A program made the position numbers and the translations under genes. A DNA stretch of 64,000 nt from NCBI GenBank assembly GCA_021779195.1, contig JAJYBB010000005.1:1-64000 (forward strand). Direction: 5' to 3'. Positions 1-9,658 of this stretch are shown here, piece by piece (the first letter of the stretch is position 1; each line of letters begins with the position of its first letter). This DNA is from Bacteroidota bacterium (GTDB lineage: Bacteria; Bacteroidota; Bacteroidia; Bacteroidales; Paludibacteraceae). The notes beneath the pieces are model-generated. The model ran no database searches. It worked only from the letters and a program-made list of their open reading frames with translations, and was not told where the DNA came from.

Positions 1-1
1 T

Positions 2-103
2 TCTCTTTTAGATAAAACTCCTATGAATGAGCTATTTACCAATATAGATACCAGTGATGTCAAAGAACAAAATTATAACCAGCTATCACTCAGCTTATTT
101 TAA
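2..103 (+). CDS. 3' end of an unidentified gene (partial)
   Basis: An open frame of 33 codons enters from the left edge and stops at TAA 101-103; its last residues read NQLSLSLF. Nothing before the edge can be seen, so no family can be assigned. In DNA this AT-rich a 33-codon opening could occur by chance, so the call is tentative. It converges on the UDP-glucose dehydrogenase gene. Confidence 0.3.
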   Translation, partial: SLLDKTPMNELFTNIDTSDVKEQNYNQLSLSLF

Positions 104-126
104 GTGGACAGCAATGATATTTTATT

Positions 127-1431
127 TTAAAATGGACGACCAATACTTTCATAATGATAACCGAGTTCTTTCATTTGCTGAACATCAAATACATTTCTAC
201 CATCAAAAATAGCTTTTGAACTCAGTTCATTTTCAATTTTAGAGAAATCGGGTGTTCTAAACTCACTCCATTCAGTGGCTATAATTAGTGCATCTGCACC
301 TTTTAATGCTGTATATTGGTTATTGGCAAAAACTATTGAATTTCCGAAAACCTGTTTAACATTATCCATTGCTTCCGGATCAAAAACCGCTATGGTTGCA
401 CCTTCGGCAATCAGCGACTTAATCAGATACAATGCCGGGGCTTCCCTGATATCATCAGTATTGGGTTTAAACGCTAAACCCCAAAATGCAAAATGTTTTC
501 CTTTTAAATTATTGAAAAAAAATGTTTTAATTTTTGGAAGCAGGTGAAGTTTTTGTAACTCATTTACATCTTCAACCGATTTCAATATTTTAAAATCATA
601 ATCAACATCTCCTGCAGATTTAATTAACGCTTTCACATCCTTGGGAAAACAGCTTCCCCCATAACCTATACCAGGAAAAAGAAACCGCTTACCAACTCTT
701 TCGTCACTACCTATACCGCGGCGCACCATATCTACATCAGCACCAACACGCTCGCAAAGCTGCGCAATTTCATTTATAAAGGAGATTTTTGTAGCCAAAA
801 ATGAGTTAGCAGCATATTTTGTTAACTCTGCACTTTTTTCATCCATAAAGATAATAGGATTGCCTTGTCGAACATAAGGAGAGTACAATTTACTCATTAG
901 ACTTCTGGCACGTTCTGACATAGTACCAATAACAACACGATCGGGCTTCATAAAATCATCTACAGCCACTCCCTCACGTAAAAATTCCGGATTGCTGATA
1001 ACATCAAACTCACCATAATAATTTGCTAAAATTGTATTTCTAACTTTCTCCACTGTACCAACAGGTACTGTACTTTTGTTCACAATTACTTTGTAACCTG
1101 TAAGTATTTTCCCTAGTTCATTTGCAACTCCAAGCACATATTTCAAGTCGGCCGATCCATCTTCTCCTGAAGGAGTAGGTAGCGCCAGAAATATTACATC
1201 CGCATTCTTTATCCCTTCAGAAAGATTCGTTGTAAATTTCAAACGCTCTTCCTTCAAATTTCTCAAAAATATTTTTTCAAGCCCTGGTTCATAAATTGTA
1301 ATATTACCCCCTGAAAGTTTTGTAACTTTCTCCGAATCAATATCAACGCATGTAACATCATTCCCGGTTTCTGCAAAGCAAGTGCCTGACACTAAACCAA
1401 CATAACCTGTTCCTACTATAGTAATTTTCAT
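127..1431 (-). CDS. ugd: UDP-glucose 6-dehydrogenase (copy 1)
   Basis: Oxidises UDP-glucose to UDP-glucuronate with two NAD+, supplying uronic acid for capsule or exopolysaccharide in the cytoplasm. The 434-residue protein opens with the Rossmann motif GTGYVGLVSG (residues 7-16). It carries the STVPVGT segment (120-126) and the catalytic cysteine Cys261 in GYGGSCFPKD, and ends with the UDP-binding C-terminal domain (GLAFKPNTDDIREAP). The length is normal for the family. A paralogue lies at 59768-61111, so the window has two copies, each next to other polysaccharide genes. The nearest strong -7 box on this strand is at 2154-2161, which would give a leader of about 720 nt. Confidence 0.96.
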   Translation of the reverse strand: MKITIVGTGYVGLVSGTCFAETGNDVTCVDIDSEKVTKLSGGNITIYEPGLEKIFLRNLKEERLKFTTNLSEGIKNADVIFLALPTPSGEDGSADLKYVLGVANELGKILTGYKVIVNKSTVPVGTVEKVRNTILANYYGEFDVISNPEFLREGVAVDDFMKPDRVVIGTMSERARSLMSKLYSPYVRQGNPIIFMDEKSAELTKYAANSFLATKISFINEIAQLCERVGADVDMVRRGIGSDERVGKRFLFPGIGYGGSCFPKDVKALIKSAGDVDYDFKILKSVEDVNELQKLHLLPKIKTFFFNNLKGKHFAFWGLAFKPNTDDIREAPALYLIKSLIAEGATIAVFDPEAMDNVKQVFGNSIVFANNQYTALKGADALIIATEWSEFRTPDFSKIENELSSKAIFDGRNVFDVQQMKELGYHYESIGRPF

Positions 1432-2263
1432 TTTTCTATATATTAATTTTGATACTTCATTAAACTTTATGTTAATTGTTTGAATATTAAGAAAATAAAC
1501 TCGATTATTATTCGGTCATGTTATTGAAAATCAGTATCTTTATAGGTACTCCAACTCTTATGAATTCATGATTTTCAAGACTCAACTTTCGTATTTCTCG
1601 CTATGCATGCATTGTTTCAAGTTTTTGTCCCACTATATCTATTATATATTTATGGTATATCAAAGTATATCAATTGTATATCGATTGTATTCATGGCAAA
1701 GCCCCGCTAATCACAGGATGTGATCGCTAAGTGATAGAAATTCAATAACGTATAATCGTGGGTAGTGATCAGAATAATTCCCCACCATACGGGAAAATTC
1801 AAGATCGCAAACCGTATAAACAAAAGAAAGCCATCATCCGTTGAAAATTAGATTTTCAAAATGAAAGCAACCTATCACTTCCTCCCGCGCTGCGGAATAA
1901 GGATAGCAATATAACTTTACTAACAGACAACCGATTCAACAGGGATGTCAGAAATTTAGATTTTAAAAAGAAAGCAGTCAGCATGTTGGTTTTACAATCA
2001 ACTGCCTTCATGCAATTATATGTAAAATTAATCATTGCAAACAGATAAAAGAATTCGATTCGGAAAATAAAACAATAAAAAAACGCCGTAAAACCATGTT
2101 GGATAAAGCATTTCGTATCCTTGGTCGTGTTTTATTAAAAATTGAAACGAATGCAAAGATACAATATGCAACTGTAAAATGGAATTTTTTCGATCAAAAA
2201 CTAAAATGAATAATGTTAAATATTATGAATGAAAAATATTTTGAATTCAACTATCAGGTATAG
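1432..2263. other. Non-coding region upstream of ugd
   Basis: No convincing gene is seen on either strand. The stretch is AT-rich, with a run of TATATC/TATATT words at 1630-1690. On the minus strand a strong -7 box, TATCTTTGC, lies at 2153-2161, preceded by TTG, but no TTTG sits 19-21 bases upstream. If it is used, the ugd transcript would carry a long untranslated leader. Confidence 0.5.
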
Positions 2264-2497
2264 AAACAAATAGGGTCTGCTGAAAAACTCCACCTTGCCC
2301 CGAAGTGGGTTGAATACTATCGTAATGTGTTGGTATTGAACTTTTTCAGGGTTCTTATTCCTGATGCTGTTCTGATCCGCCGGTTTTACCGGTGGTTATT
2401 TGCATTCAATCCGTTCAGAATATGTATGATTGCAAAAGGAGAAGCACGTGCAAGAAAACAGGAACCTTTAGAATCAAAAGGCTTACCCTTAAATTAA
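2264..2497 (+). pseudogene. 5'-truncated remnant of an unidentified gene
   Basis: An uninterrupted frame runs from just after a stop at 2261-2263 to TAA 2495-2497. It reads as real protein, with segments such as KLHLAPKWVEYY, VLIPDAVLIRRFYRW and NPFRICMIAKGEARARKQ. It has no plausible start codon near its beginning, so it looks like the C-terminal 75 or so residues of a gene that lost its front. The family is not recognised. Its place beside capsule genes would fit a lost polysaccharide gene, but that is only context. The first bases (AGGGTCTGCTGAAAA) resemble 5033-5047. Confidence 0.5.
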
Positions 2498-2603
2498 AAA
2501 ATGCGATACGATCCAATTGACGATCACTAATATTATAGTTATTCAGTAGACTTTATTTACACGTGCTTTTATAGGGTAAATCTAATAGACCCTTCTTTGG
2601 GCC

Positions 2604-2990
2604 TCGGATGATGAATATTTGCAATCAAATCTTCTTCTTTTAGTCTCGGAAGATGAAAATTGCAATTAAATATTCTTCTTCGGGTAAAGGAAGATGAAAA
2701 TTAGCATTCAAATCTTCTTCGTTGGGTTTCGGATGATGAAAATTTGCAATCCAATATTCGTATTTCGGTCAGGGATGATGCGCAGTTGCAATCAAATCTT
2801 CTTCGTTGGGTTTCGAATGATTAAAAATTGCAATCCAATATTCATATTTCGGTCAGGGATGATGCGCAGTTGCATTCAAATCTTCTTCGTTGGGTTTCGG
2901 AAGATGAGTAGTTGCATTCATATTTTCTTCTTCGGCTCGTGAGGGATGAAAATTTAAAATAAATATTCTTCTTTTGTTCCGGAAGGATGA
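2604..2990. repeat. Degenerate 42-base tandem repeat, 9-10 units
   Basis: Units of 40-43 bases follow head to tail. Each starts near GGATGATGAAAATTTGCAAT and ends near TTCTTCGTTGGGTTTC. Two unit types alternate in the centre, so the period there is also about 84 bases: one type has GGGATGATGCGCAGTTGCA, the other CCAATATTCRTATTTCGG. Many units contain the small inverted repeat ATTTG-CAAT-CAAAT. An 82-codon open frame across 2694-2942 is just the translation of the repeats and is not called as a gene. Confidence 0.9.
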
Positions 2991-3240
2991 TGTTGAACGA
3001 AAAATGGCAGCTTTAGAATGTTGAAATCGCAGAAAAAATACACAAAAAAATATTTAATGTGCCATTTATATGTGTGAAATTGAAAAAATAATGAATTTTT
3101 AAAAGGGAAATTTAATCTAATTTTTATTTTTTCGTAAATAATTTCAATTTTTATTTTGCTCTATGCTGCTTTAAATCAATGCAATAAAAATAATTAGCAA
3201 AATAATTACACAATATGAATAAAAATAATTAAAATAGTTG

Positions 3241-3271
3241 TTTTATTTTTGAAAATAATTATGTAACTTTG
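3241..3271 (+). promoter_or_regulatory. Bacteroidota-type promoter
   Basis: TTTT at 3241-3244, 19 bases, then TAACTTTG at 3264-3271. This matches TTTG-N19-TAnnTTTG with one mismatch. It would start a transcript near 3278, leaving a leader of about 160 nt before the gene at 3439. Confidence 0.6.
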
Positions 3272-3438
3272 TAACGCAAGTTTAAATAAGGTGAAGAGTA
3301 AGCCGGAAATAAATTTGTAAGGTTAGATCTGCTAATCTTTCTTTGAAATATTTGAAATAGAACAGGATGTTTCATCATTGAAAAAAGAAAATATTACCAA
3401 TACTGACCTTTTATTTTAATCATTTAATTTTTACAATA

Positions 3439-4221
3439 ATGAAAAGTTGTTTAGTTAATTTTTCTTTTTATAGAATCCGGAAATCAGAATATCCGGAAAT
3501 TATGAATGCTATATTGGAAATTGTTAAGAAACATGATCCGGTAGCATTGTTCATTCAAGGAATGTACAATTTGTTGTTAGAGTTAACACCTCTGCTCGAT
3601 AATTTGACATTAAAGTATAGGAGTCATCCTCTTGTTAAGGAGCTGGAAGTATTGCGTAAAACGCGGGATCATCTTTTAAGTGCAATTTTGTCGCAATTAA
3701 CGGCGATCGAAAAAGCGAAGATAAGCTCGTTGATTTTGTATTCAGAAACAGCAGTTCCTTACCTGAGAAGTTATTTGGATGGGATCGGTTTTGAAAATTC
3801 GACGGTGAAAACCGGACGGATTGATCAACTGTTAACCAATCTGGAGAACAATGACACGATGAATGTCGCCTTGTCGTCATTGGGGTTACAAGTCTATCTT
3901 GTTGAGTTAAAAGCTTGTCAGCTTAGTATTAATCAGGGCGAAAGCCGACGTATTGAAGACCTGTCCGTTCGGATTAAACAAAACACATTAATTACAGAAG
4001 ATAAAATAGCTTTTGCAGTTAAAAATTTGTTTAATGCCATTGAATTAGCCAGGATTGAACATACGGAAATTGATTATATGCCATTGATAAACGAACTAAA
4101 TGCAATGCTAAGCACCAAACAAATGATGGTGAAGAGTCGCATTACACGCAGTAAGAATATTTTAACTGACAAAACAACGACAGCCGCTTCGTCAACCACA
4201 ACTACCGCGACTGCCATTTAA
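3439..4221 (+). CDS. DUF6261-like hypothetical protein
   Basis: A 260-residue soluble protein, mostly predicted helical, with no signal peptide or membrane segment. It resembles the uncharacterised Bacteroidota family DUF6261 in length and in the opening, with an aromatic N-terminus followed by long helices; this is recognition by eye, not a search. The last 20 or so residues are a Thr/Ala/Ser-rich tail (TTTAASSTTTTATA), probably disordered. It stands alone between its own promoter (3241-3271) and terminator (4245-4276). The function is unknown. The start ATG at 3439 is preceded by an AT-rich leader with no clear Shine-Dalgarno, as is usual in this phylum. Confidence 0.75.
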   Translation: MKSCLVNFSFYRIRKSEYPEIMNAILEIVKKHDPVALFIQGMYNLLLELTPLLDNLTLKYRSHPLVKELEVLRKTRDHLLSAILSQLTAIEKAKISSLILYSETAVPYLRSYLDGIGFENSTVKTGRIDQLLTNLENNDTMNVALSSLGLQVYLVELKACQLSINQGESRRIEDLSVRIKQNTLITEDKIAFAVKNLFNAIELARIEHTEIDYMPLINELNAMLSTKQMMVKSRITRSKNILTDKTTTAASSTTTTATAI

Positions 4222-4244
4222 AAGCGCATTCCTAATCTAAAAAT

Positions 4245-4276
4245 GAGCTCCGTATTCCTGTTTACGGGGCTTTTTT
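4245..4276 (+). terminator. Rho-independent terminator after the DUF6261-like gene
   Basis: Hairpin AGCTCCGTA / TACGGGGCT with a short loop, followed by eight T residues. Confidence 0.85.
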
Positions 4277-4317
4277 TTCCTGATGATATTTCCTGTTGAA
4301 CTAAAATTAAAAAGTGA

Positions 4318-4504
4318 TAAGTAAGTGTTCATAATTAATGAATATAATCAGTTTACCAGGAAAGGTCAAAAAAGTAAATTTTCAACGCAAAGAACACTAA
4401 GTAATTAAGTCGCAAAGTATTGATAGATCATAATTATATTTCATAGCGTCTTTGCAACGTTGCGTTCATGGAAATGGTATAAACTAATTATGAATAGCTA
4501 CTTA
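4318..4504. mobile_element. MITE-like element, copy 1 (187 bp)
   Basis: The ends are imperfect inverted repeats: TAAGTAAGTGTTCATAAT on the left against ATTATGAATAGCTACTTA on the right (about 14 of 17 core positions pair). The body is nearly identical to a second copy at 15045-15239, which has an extra 8-base AACTTTGC unit. There is no coding capacity. The interior has complementary CAACGCAAAG / CTTTGCGTT segments, so the transcript could fold. Confidence 0.75.
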
Positions 4505-4661
4505 ACAGATCCAATGTGTACCATCATCGGTTTAAACTGAATTTTTCAAACATACAGGCAAAGTCTAAAATATCCATACGCTGAAGTCTGTAATGGTACG
4601 ATTTATTTAAAACAATGCAACGTTCTAAATTGTTTGCTAATCATCACGAATTTATTTATTG

Positions 4662-5001
4662 GTATAGGCGTTTAGACCGCCCAATGATTTTTGATATTTA
4701 TTCAGGTTTTGGCTGTAAGCCAATTATAATTTAGCCCAATGGCAACGCCTTGGGTTGTATAAAAAAATACGTTTTGAGCCTGCAAGTGCAATATTATTAT
4801 TATTATTATTATTTTGCCCTTGCAGGGCGCATGTCGATTTTTCATTTTCTTATACCCAAGGCGTTGCCATTGGGCTAAAATATATTGCCACTTCGTGGCG
4901 AATATTGGGATAAGTATGAAGTTATCCCATAAAAATTGGATTCAAATCGTGTTCAAATCAACTATAATAGACATTTATTAGGGCGGTCTAAACGCCTATA
5001 C
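4662..5001. repeat. 340-bp nested palindromic element
   Basis: The outer arms 4662-4682 and 4981-5001 form a perfect 21-base inverted repeat (GTATAGGCGTTTAGACCGCC...). The inner arms 4730-4754 and 4855-4879 form a second perfect inverted repeat of 25 bases (TTTAGCCCAATGGCAACGCC...). Between the inner arms lies an (ATT)n run at about 4792-4813 and a smaller CCTTGCAGGG palindrome. No protein is encoded. This arrangement recalls REP/BIME-type elements moved by IS200-like RAYT transposases, but no RAYT gene is in the window. Confidence 0.8.
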
Positions 5002-5362
5002 TAATTTATTCGTACTTATTCAGTTAATTTAGTAGGGGCTGCTGAAAAGCCAATAGGTTACCGTACGATCGTACCTACGGAATTTTCCAATCACTGCATC
5101 GCAACGACAGTCGGATCTCTCATCAACCTTTTTTTTCTTATTTTGTAACCCTATTTCAGGACGATACAGAGGGATCGAAGGTCGGGGGAGATCGCTTGAA
5201 TTTTTTTGCTTCGTGAGTTGGTTCAAGCCAATGAGCGAATCGAAAATCGCCGACGCCAACTCCGTTAAACCCGTTGGAGGCAAAACCTGAAACGGGCTTT
5301 AAGAGACGAAGTCGCGGTTATTCAATTTTAGATGAACAAAGGTAATCGAACGGATCATCATT
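5002..5362. other. Intergenic region with decayed repeat sequence
   Basis: No gene is supported. AGGGGCTGCTGAAAA at 5033-5047 resembles the start of the remnant at 2272. The stretch around 5058-5112 (ACCGTACGATCGTACCTACGG ... GCATCGCAACGACAG) has a diverged copy at about 14523-14583. A 17-base word, AACGGATCATCATTTTA, at 5349-5365 recurs at 10165-10181. Confidence 0.5.
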
Positions 5363-6496
5363 TTAATCATTAGCTGCATTCCATTTTTCCTTGGCATCCG
5401 CCATAAATCCTTTTCCAAAAACAATACCCGTACCTACAATTACACCCAGAAAAATAAAGACAATCAGAATCATGGGGCGATTGGGTTTTGACTTTTCGAT
5501 GGGGACAGATACCGGTTCAACAATGGTAAACACGGGCGTATCTTTTTTGACCTGAATTTTGGCTTGTTCCAGTTGCTTGGCAAGCTCTACGAAAACCGTA
5601 TTGGCAACGCCATATTTGGTTTGCATACGGGTTGTCTGAACCTGAGGAACTGCGCTCGTCAGATTTTTATACTGATCGGTTTTTTGAGCTATATTAAGTT
5701 GATACCCTTCGGCTTTAGCTTGGGCTTCATTGTATCGACCTTGTATAAATTCAAGTTCGTCGTTGGCTTTTTGAATTTTAAAATCGGTAATATCCTGTTG
5801 CAGTAATTCCTGAGCTTTTTGGGCTAACTGTGCGGCTGCTAAGGGCTCGGGCATGGTAACCGTCAGTGTTAAATAGCCTTGTTTCGTATCCACTGCCAAC
5901 GAAATGATTCCATCCAATGTTTTACAGACTTTATGTTGATTCTCGGTCAGCACAATGAGATTACCACGTTCATCCTTTGAAAGACCCGTTTCATTTTTTT
6001 TCCCTTTTATTGCACCCAAAATTACGCCCGGAAGCCCGATGGTGTACTTTTTCAACGATCCCAATATTGACGTGTGTTGGTATTGGGGGTTGGTTGTATA
6101 ATCGAATAACGAAACCGGTTTATCAATCGCGTTGAATTTGATGGGTGTATTCATCAATTTCAATTTAAAAGGAATACTTTGTACAATTTGCGGATAAAGG
6201 ATGGGCGACATATCACCTCCCATATTGGCCGATCCGAGGTCAATACCGGCCATGGCTGCCAAGCCGCCCAAGCCGCCCAACGAGGAACTTTTTTCTCCGG
6301 TTTGCGGAACCATGATGGAAGTGGCTGTGTATTCAGCCGGAGAAAGTATAGCCACAAGAATACCCAGAACGGTTCCGATTAGCAACGAAATCAGTACTGT
6401 CTTTCGTCCTGCCCAAAAAGTTTTAGCCAAGGCGATCAAATCAATTTCGTCTTCATCTTCTCTATCGGGTTGAATGTAGGTTTGTTGTTCTGTCAT
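5363..6496 (-). CDS. Wzz-type polysaccharide chain-length determinant protein
   Basis: An inner-membrane polysaccharide co-polymerase that sets chain length of an exported polysaccharide. The 377 residues start with an acidic cytoplasmic tail, then a first membrane segment at about 36-53 (VLISLLIGTVLGILVAIL). A long periplasmic part follows with a Gly-rich SSLGGLGGLAAMAG loop, coiled-coil helices (about 240-310) and the GNVR-like region with VVEPVSVPIEKSKPNRP. A second membrane segment comes near 340-363. There is no cytoplasmic tyrosine kinase domain, so it is a Wzz rather than a full Wzc. It lies downstream of the SLBB export gene on the same strand, 415 bases away. Confidence 0.9.
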   Translation of the reverse strand: MTEQQTYIQPDREDEDEIDLIALAKTFWAGRKTVLISLLIGTVLGILVAILSPAEYTATSIMVPQTGEKSSSLGGLGGLAAMAGIDLGSANMGGDMSPILYPQIVQSIPFKLKLMNTPIKFNAIDKPVSLFDYTTNPQYQHTSILGSLKKYTIGLPGVILGAIKGKKNETGLSKDERGNLIVLTENQHKVCKTLDGIISLAVDTKQGYLTLTVTMPEPLAAAQLAQKAQELLQQDITDFKIQKANDELEFIQGRYNEAQAKAEGYQLNIAQKTDQYKNLTSAVPQVQTTRMQTKYGVANTVFVELAKQLEQAKIQVKKDTPVFTIVEPVSVPIEKSKPNRPMILIVFIFLGVIVGTGIVFGKGFMADAKEKWNAAND

Positions 6497-6910
6497 ATAA
6501 TTATAAATGCTAATTTATAGAACTTAATACGCATTTCACGAATATTTTATTCTTCAAGTGAATGGATTTTCTGTTCAAAAAGTGATGATTTGTTGATTTT
6601 AAAATGATTTTAATTCAATGTTGATTAATATTTCTTTTTAAAACGTATTCTTACCGGTTGATGCTTCATCTTTTAGCATTGTTTATGTTTAAGCAAATTC
6701 AAATGGAATCAATACCTAAGAAGTATGACCAATAGAATGTGATATTTAGATTGTATCGATCATACTTTCCAAATTTTGATCCTACGTTCATGGAATTTAT
6801 ATTTTTTGAGTTTAGGAACTGTTTTTTTGCCACACCGACGCAAGGGTTCAAAAAAATACAAAGCATCGTACGACAATATTCAGTTCCAATTCCTTAAAAT
6901 GATTCACGAA
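6497..6910. other. Intergenic region, no gene seen
   Basis: 414 AT-rich bases between the SLBB gene and the Wzz gene. No open frame with coding character and no clear hairpin terminator is seen; the two genes may still be co-transcribed. Confidence 0.5.
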
Positions 6911-9658
6911 TTAAAGTCCCAATTGTTTCCCCATGATCAACAGGGTCATAACGGTAGTTACACCGGTCAATGTTCTTGACAAGGTTGCATCCACATCAAA
7001 CTTTTTAGCTTCAGTTGTTATTGGTTTTGGCGGTTTCATCTGCATGGTGATGACCGAACCCGGTTCGACCCTTGGAAATACCCTGAAGAACAAGAAGTGA
7101 CGGGTAGATTCCATTTGGTTGTTCGGTAACGTAACGGTAACACTGTTACGATCGGCTTCACTTTGAAAACCCCCCGCGAAATTGCGGATATACCAGGCGG
7201 CTGTGCGACGACCCTGAAATACCACATTACGGGTACCCACAATTGAATCGTTGGAATATTGGGACAATCGGGTTCCACGTTCAAGGATAGAAACCGTATT
7301 TTCCAACCGATTGATATTGATCACATCTCCTTCGAATAAAATGGGATTGTTATTAAATCCTTGCGGATGAGCCACCGATTTATGCACATTAAAACTTATG
7401 CTTCCCCGATTTTTATAGGTCCGGTACAGTCCGGTTCCGTTCGGGTCGGCATCGGGCAATAACCCGCCGGCCATTTTGATCACATCACTCATTTTGGTTT
7501 GTTTTGAATTCAATACATAAACCCCGGGGTATTTCACCTGTCCATTAACTTCTACTGAACGGTTTAATGAAAAATCAGGCGTCATACGTACCACAACCTG
7601 GTCGTAAGGTTGCAAACTGAAATTTTGAGGTTTGATAACCTGGTAATTCGAATCGACCTGAATGGTGATGATGCTGAATTTAGTCATATCATTGGGCGAC
7701 AAGATGGTACGGAATACCTGCACCCTGTTGAATGCTGCTCCCACGTTAAAACCGCCGGCATTGATAATCAAATCATGCAGGGAAAGCGAAGGATCGAAAG
7801 TAAAGGATTTGGGTGTTTTAACGGCTCCCCAGATTCTGACTTCCCCCACGTTGGTGTAGGTTTTATTATCGTAAATATTCAACTGGTCTCCGGGTTGGAG
7901 CTCCATTTTATCCGATTGATTTAATTCGATGCGGATATATTTAACTTCGGTTGGATTAAATATATTGCGGCGGAAAATATATGCCACGGGATATACACTG
8001 GTTTTTAAACCTCCTGCCATCTCGATCGCTTGCTTCACAGTTAAATGATCGTTTAATGACAGGGATTTTTCGAAAGGTTTACGCACCTGCCCGTTAACGG
8101 CAATCGTTGCTACATCGCGGTAACTTGCCAGATCCATGATGCGTACAGTATCACGTGCCTGAAGATCAAAATCATGAATGCCTGCTTTTGAGTTGGGAAA
8201 TGGTACGGTGAGCAGTTCAACGGTTAAGTCAGGACGGGTACGTTCAACGAATAAGATGTCGGTTTTAGCTTCGTAGGTCGGTTTGGCATTGGCAAGTAAA
8301 GCGGAAAGGGTTTGATTCTTTGATAAATCATAGCGTCCCGGGTAATAAACGCTTCCTTCAACATCTACATATTGGCTTAACGGTTTTCCTATGGCTTTAA
8401 TCGTTACGGCATCTCCATTTAAAAGAGGTACTTTAACTTTACCGGATTTAACGTCCTGTAAATTCCATTCCATTAATTTTTGTTCTCCATCAACATATCG
8501 TTTAATTTGAACAAAGTTGGGATAGGCATCCATTTTTAAACCCCCTGCAAAATGAATTAAGTCAATTAATGATTCGTTTGGCAGCATTTCGTAGGACATG
8601 GGTCTATTCACGGCTCCTTCAATCGAGACTAATTTTTGAATAACGGGAACAAACAGAATATCATTGTTTTGCAGATCGAATTTATACTGCAAAGATGGAT
8701 CATTCATAAACGCATAGATATCGATATTTTTTCGGGTAGTTCCACGAATCAACTGAATATTCCGTACCGAACCGATATTGGTAGGACCTCCGGCTACCGA
8801 AAGGGCATTTAATGCCGAGTTGAGTGCCGAGATATTGAATCCACCGGTAATATTGACTTCACCAAACACATTGACCATAATGGTACGGGCGGTAATGATG
8901 GTTACGGCAATCTGATCGCTCCGGTATAAATAAGCCGAGGATAATTGTTTTTTAATTAATTCGCGCGCTTGAGCAAGGGTAAGTCCTTTCAGGAAAATTT
9001 TGGAAACGCCGCTGGGTTGAATATAGCCATCAGGTGTGATCCGTTGTTGAATATCGGTTTGTGAAGCACCGAAAATGGTAATGTGAATTTCATCGCCTTC
9101 ACCCAGTACGTAGGTATCGGGTGCCTGTGCACCATCGGTAGTACGAAAAACAGCCAACGATTTATCAGTAAACAAGGAATGACCATAAATATTGGCAATG
9201 CCCTGGTTTTTGGCAGCTTCGGACTGAATCACTCGTTGAGATGCTTCAGCAGCCGCTTCTTTTGGAGTTGTCAACGGATTTTTGGTTACAATGGTACTGT
9301 CGGTTGTGGCCGGGGCATTTGTAGCCGGAGAAGAATTCCCCACAATAATATTGATGGGCTGCGCCGTATTCGTACCTTTTTTCTTTTCGGCTTCCATTTT
9401 ATCCAAAATGGCTGTTACTCTCGCCTGATATTGTGGTAATTGAGCCGGCGGAATATTTTGTAGATCAATTCCTTCTTGCAGTAGTCGTGCATTCACTTCA
9501 GCCTCCGTTAAGCCCCGTTTCTGAAGTTCGGTGTTAATCATTTGCTGGGTGGCAGGTGATGGCATGGTTTGTGCCTGTAAAGCAGTAAAATGTATCAGCA
9601 GGATGGTAATCATGGCTGATAAAAAAAACATGTTCTTGCGTTTAAGTCTGAATTTCAT
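6911..9658 (-). CDS. SLBB-domain outer-membrane polysaccharide export protein
   Basis: A Wza-type protein that carries capsule polysaccharide across the outer membrane. The chosen start gives 915 residues opening with MKFRLKRKN and a signal peptide ending ...FTALQAQ. An upstream in-frame ATG at 9727 would place 23 non-signal residues in front of it and is less likely. After a Gln/Ala-rich stretch comes the poly-export domain (YVLGEGDEIHITIFG, residues about 180-260), then six or so SLBB repeats with the pattern GxVxxPGxYxL to near residue 840. A C-terminal membrane segment follows (TLTGVTTVMTLLIMG). It is far longer than E. coli Wza (about 380), as is common for Bacteroidota homologues with extra SLBB units. 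A good promoter lies 900 bases upstream (10559-10589). Confidence 0.93.
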   Translation of the reverse strand: MKFRLKRKNMFFLSAMITILLIHFTALQAQTMPSPATQQMINTELQKRGLTEAEVNARLLQEGIDLQNIPPAQLPQYQARVTAILDKMEAEKKKGTNTAQPINIIVGNSSPATNAPATTDSTIVTKNPLTTPKEAAAEASQRVIQSEAAKNQGIANIYGHSLFTDKSLAVFRTTDGAQAPDTYVLGEGDEIHITIFGASQTDIQQRITPDGYIQPSGVSKIFLKGLTLAQARELIKKQLSSAYLYRSDQIAVTIITARTIMVNVFGEVNITGGFNISALNSALNALSVAGGPTNIGSVRNIQLIRGTTRKNIDIYAFMNDPSLQYKFDLQNNDILFVPVIQKLVSIEGAVNRPMSYEMLPNESLIDLIHFAGGLKMDAYPNFVQIKRYVDGEQKLMEWNLQDVKSGKVKVPLLNGDAVTIKAIGKPLSQYVDVEGSVYYPGRYDLSKNQTLSALLANAKPTYEAKTDILFVERTRPDLTVELLTVPFPNSKAGIHDFDLQARDTVRIMDLASYRDVATIAVNGQVRKPFEKSLSLNDHLTVKQAIEMAGGLKTSVYPVAYIFRRNIFNPTEVKYIRIELNQSDKMELQPGDQLNIYDNKTYTNVGEVRIWGAVKTPKSFTFDPSLSLHDLIINAGGFNVGAAFNRVQVFRTILSPNDMTKFSIITIQVDSNYQVIKPQNFSLQPYDQVVVRMTPDFSLNRSVEVNGQVKYPGVYVLNSKQTKMSDVIKMAGGLLPDADPNGTGLYRTYKNRGSISFNVHKSVAHPQGFNNNPILFEGDVININRLENTVSILERGTRLSQYSNDSIVGTRNVVFQGRRTAAWYIRNFAGGFQSEADRNSVTVTLPNNQMESTRHFLFFRVFPRVEPGSVITMQMKPPKPITTEAKKFDVDATLSRTLTGVTTVMTLLIMGKQLGL

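Noticed and set aside
2694-2942. 82-codon frame with repeated QIFFVGFR units
   Set aside because: It is the translation of the 42-base tandem repeat; unit lengths of 40-43 bases would break the frame in other units, and there is no coding signal outside the array.
2604-2990. CRISPR array
   Set aside because: The units are contiguous and degenerate with no unique spacers between constant repeats, and no cas genes are in the window.
4786-4816. ATT microsatellite as a separate phase-variation switch
   Set aside because: It is not in or directly before a gene; it sits in the loop of the nested palindrome.
5029-5283. 84-codon minus-strand frame
   Set aside because: It falls in decayed repeat sequence shared with 14523-14583 and has no family or start signal.
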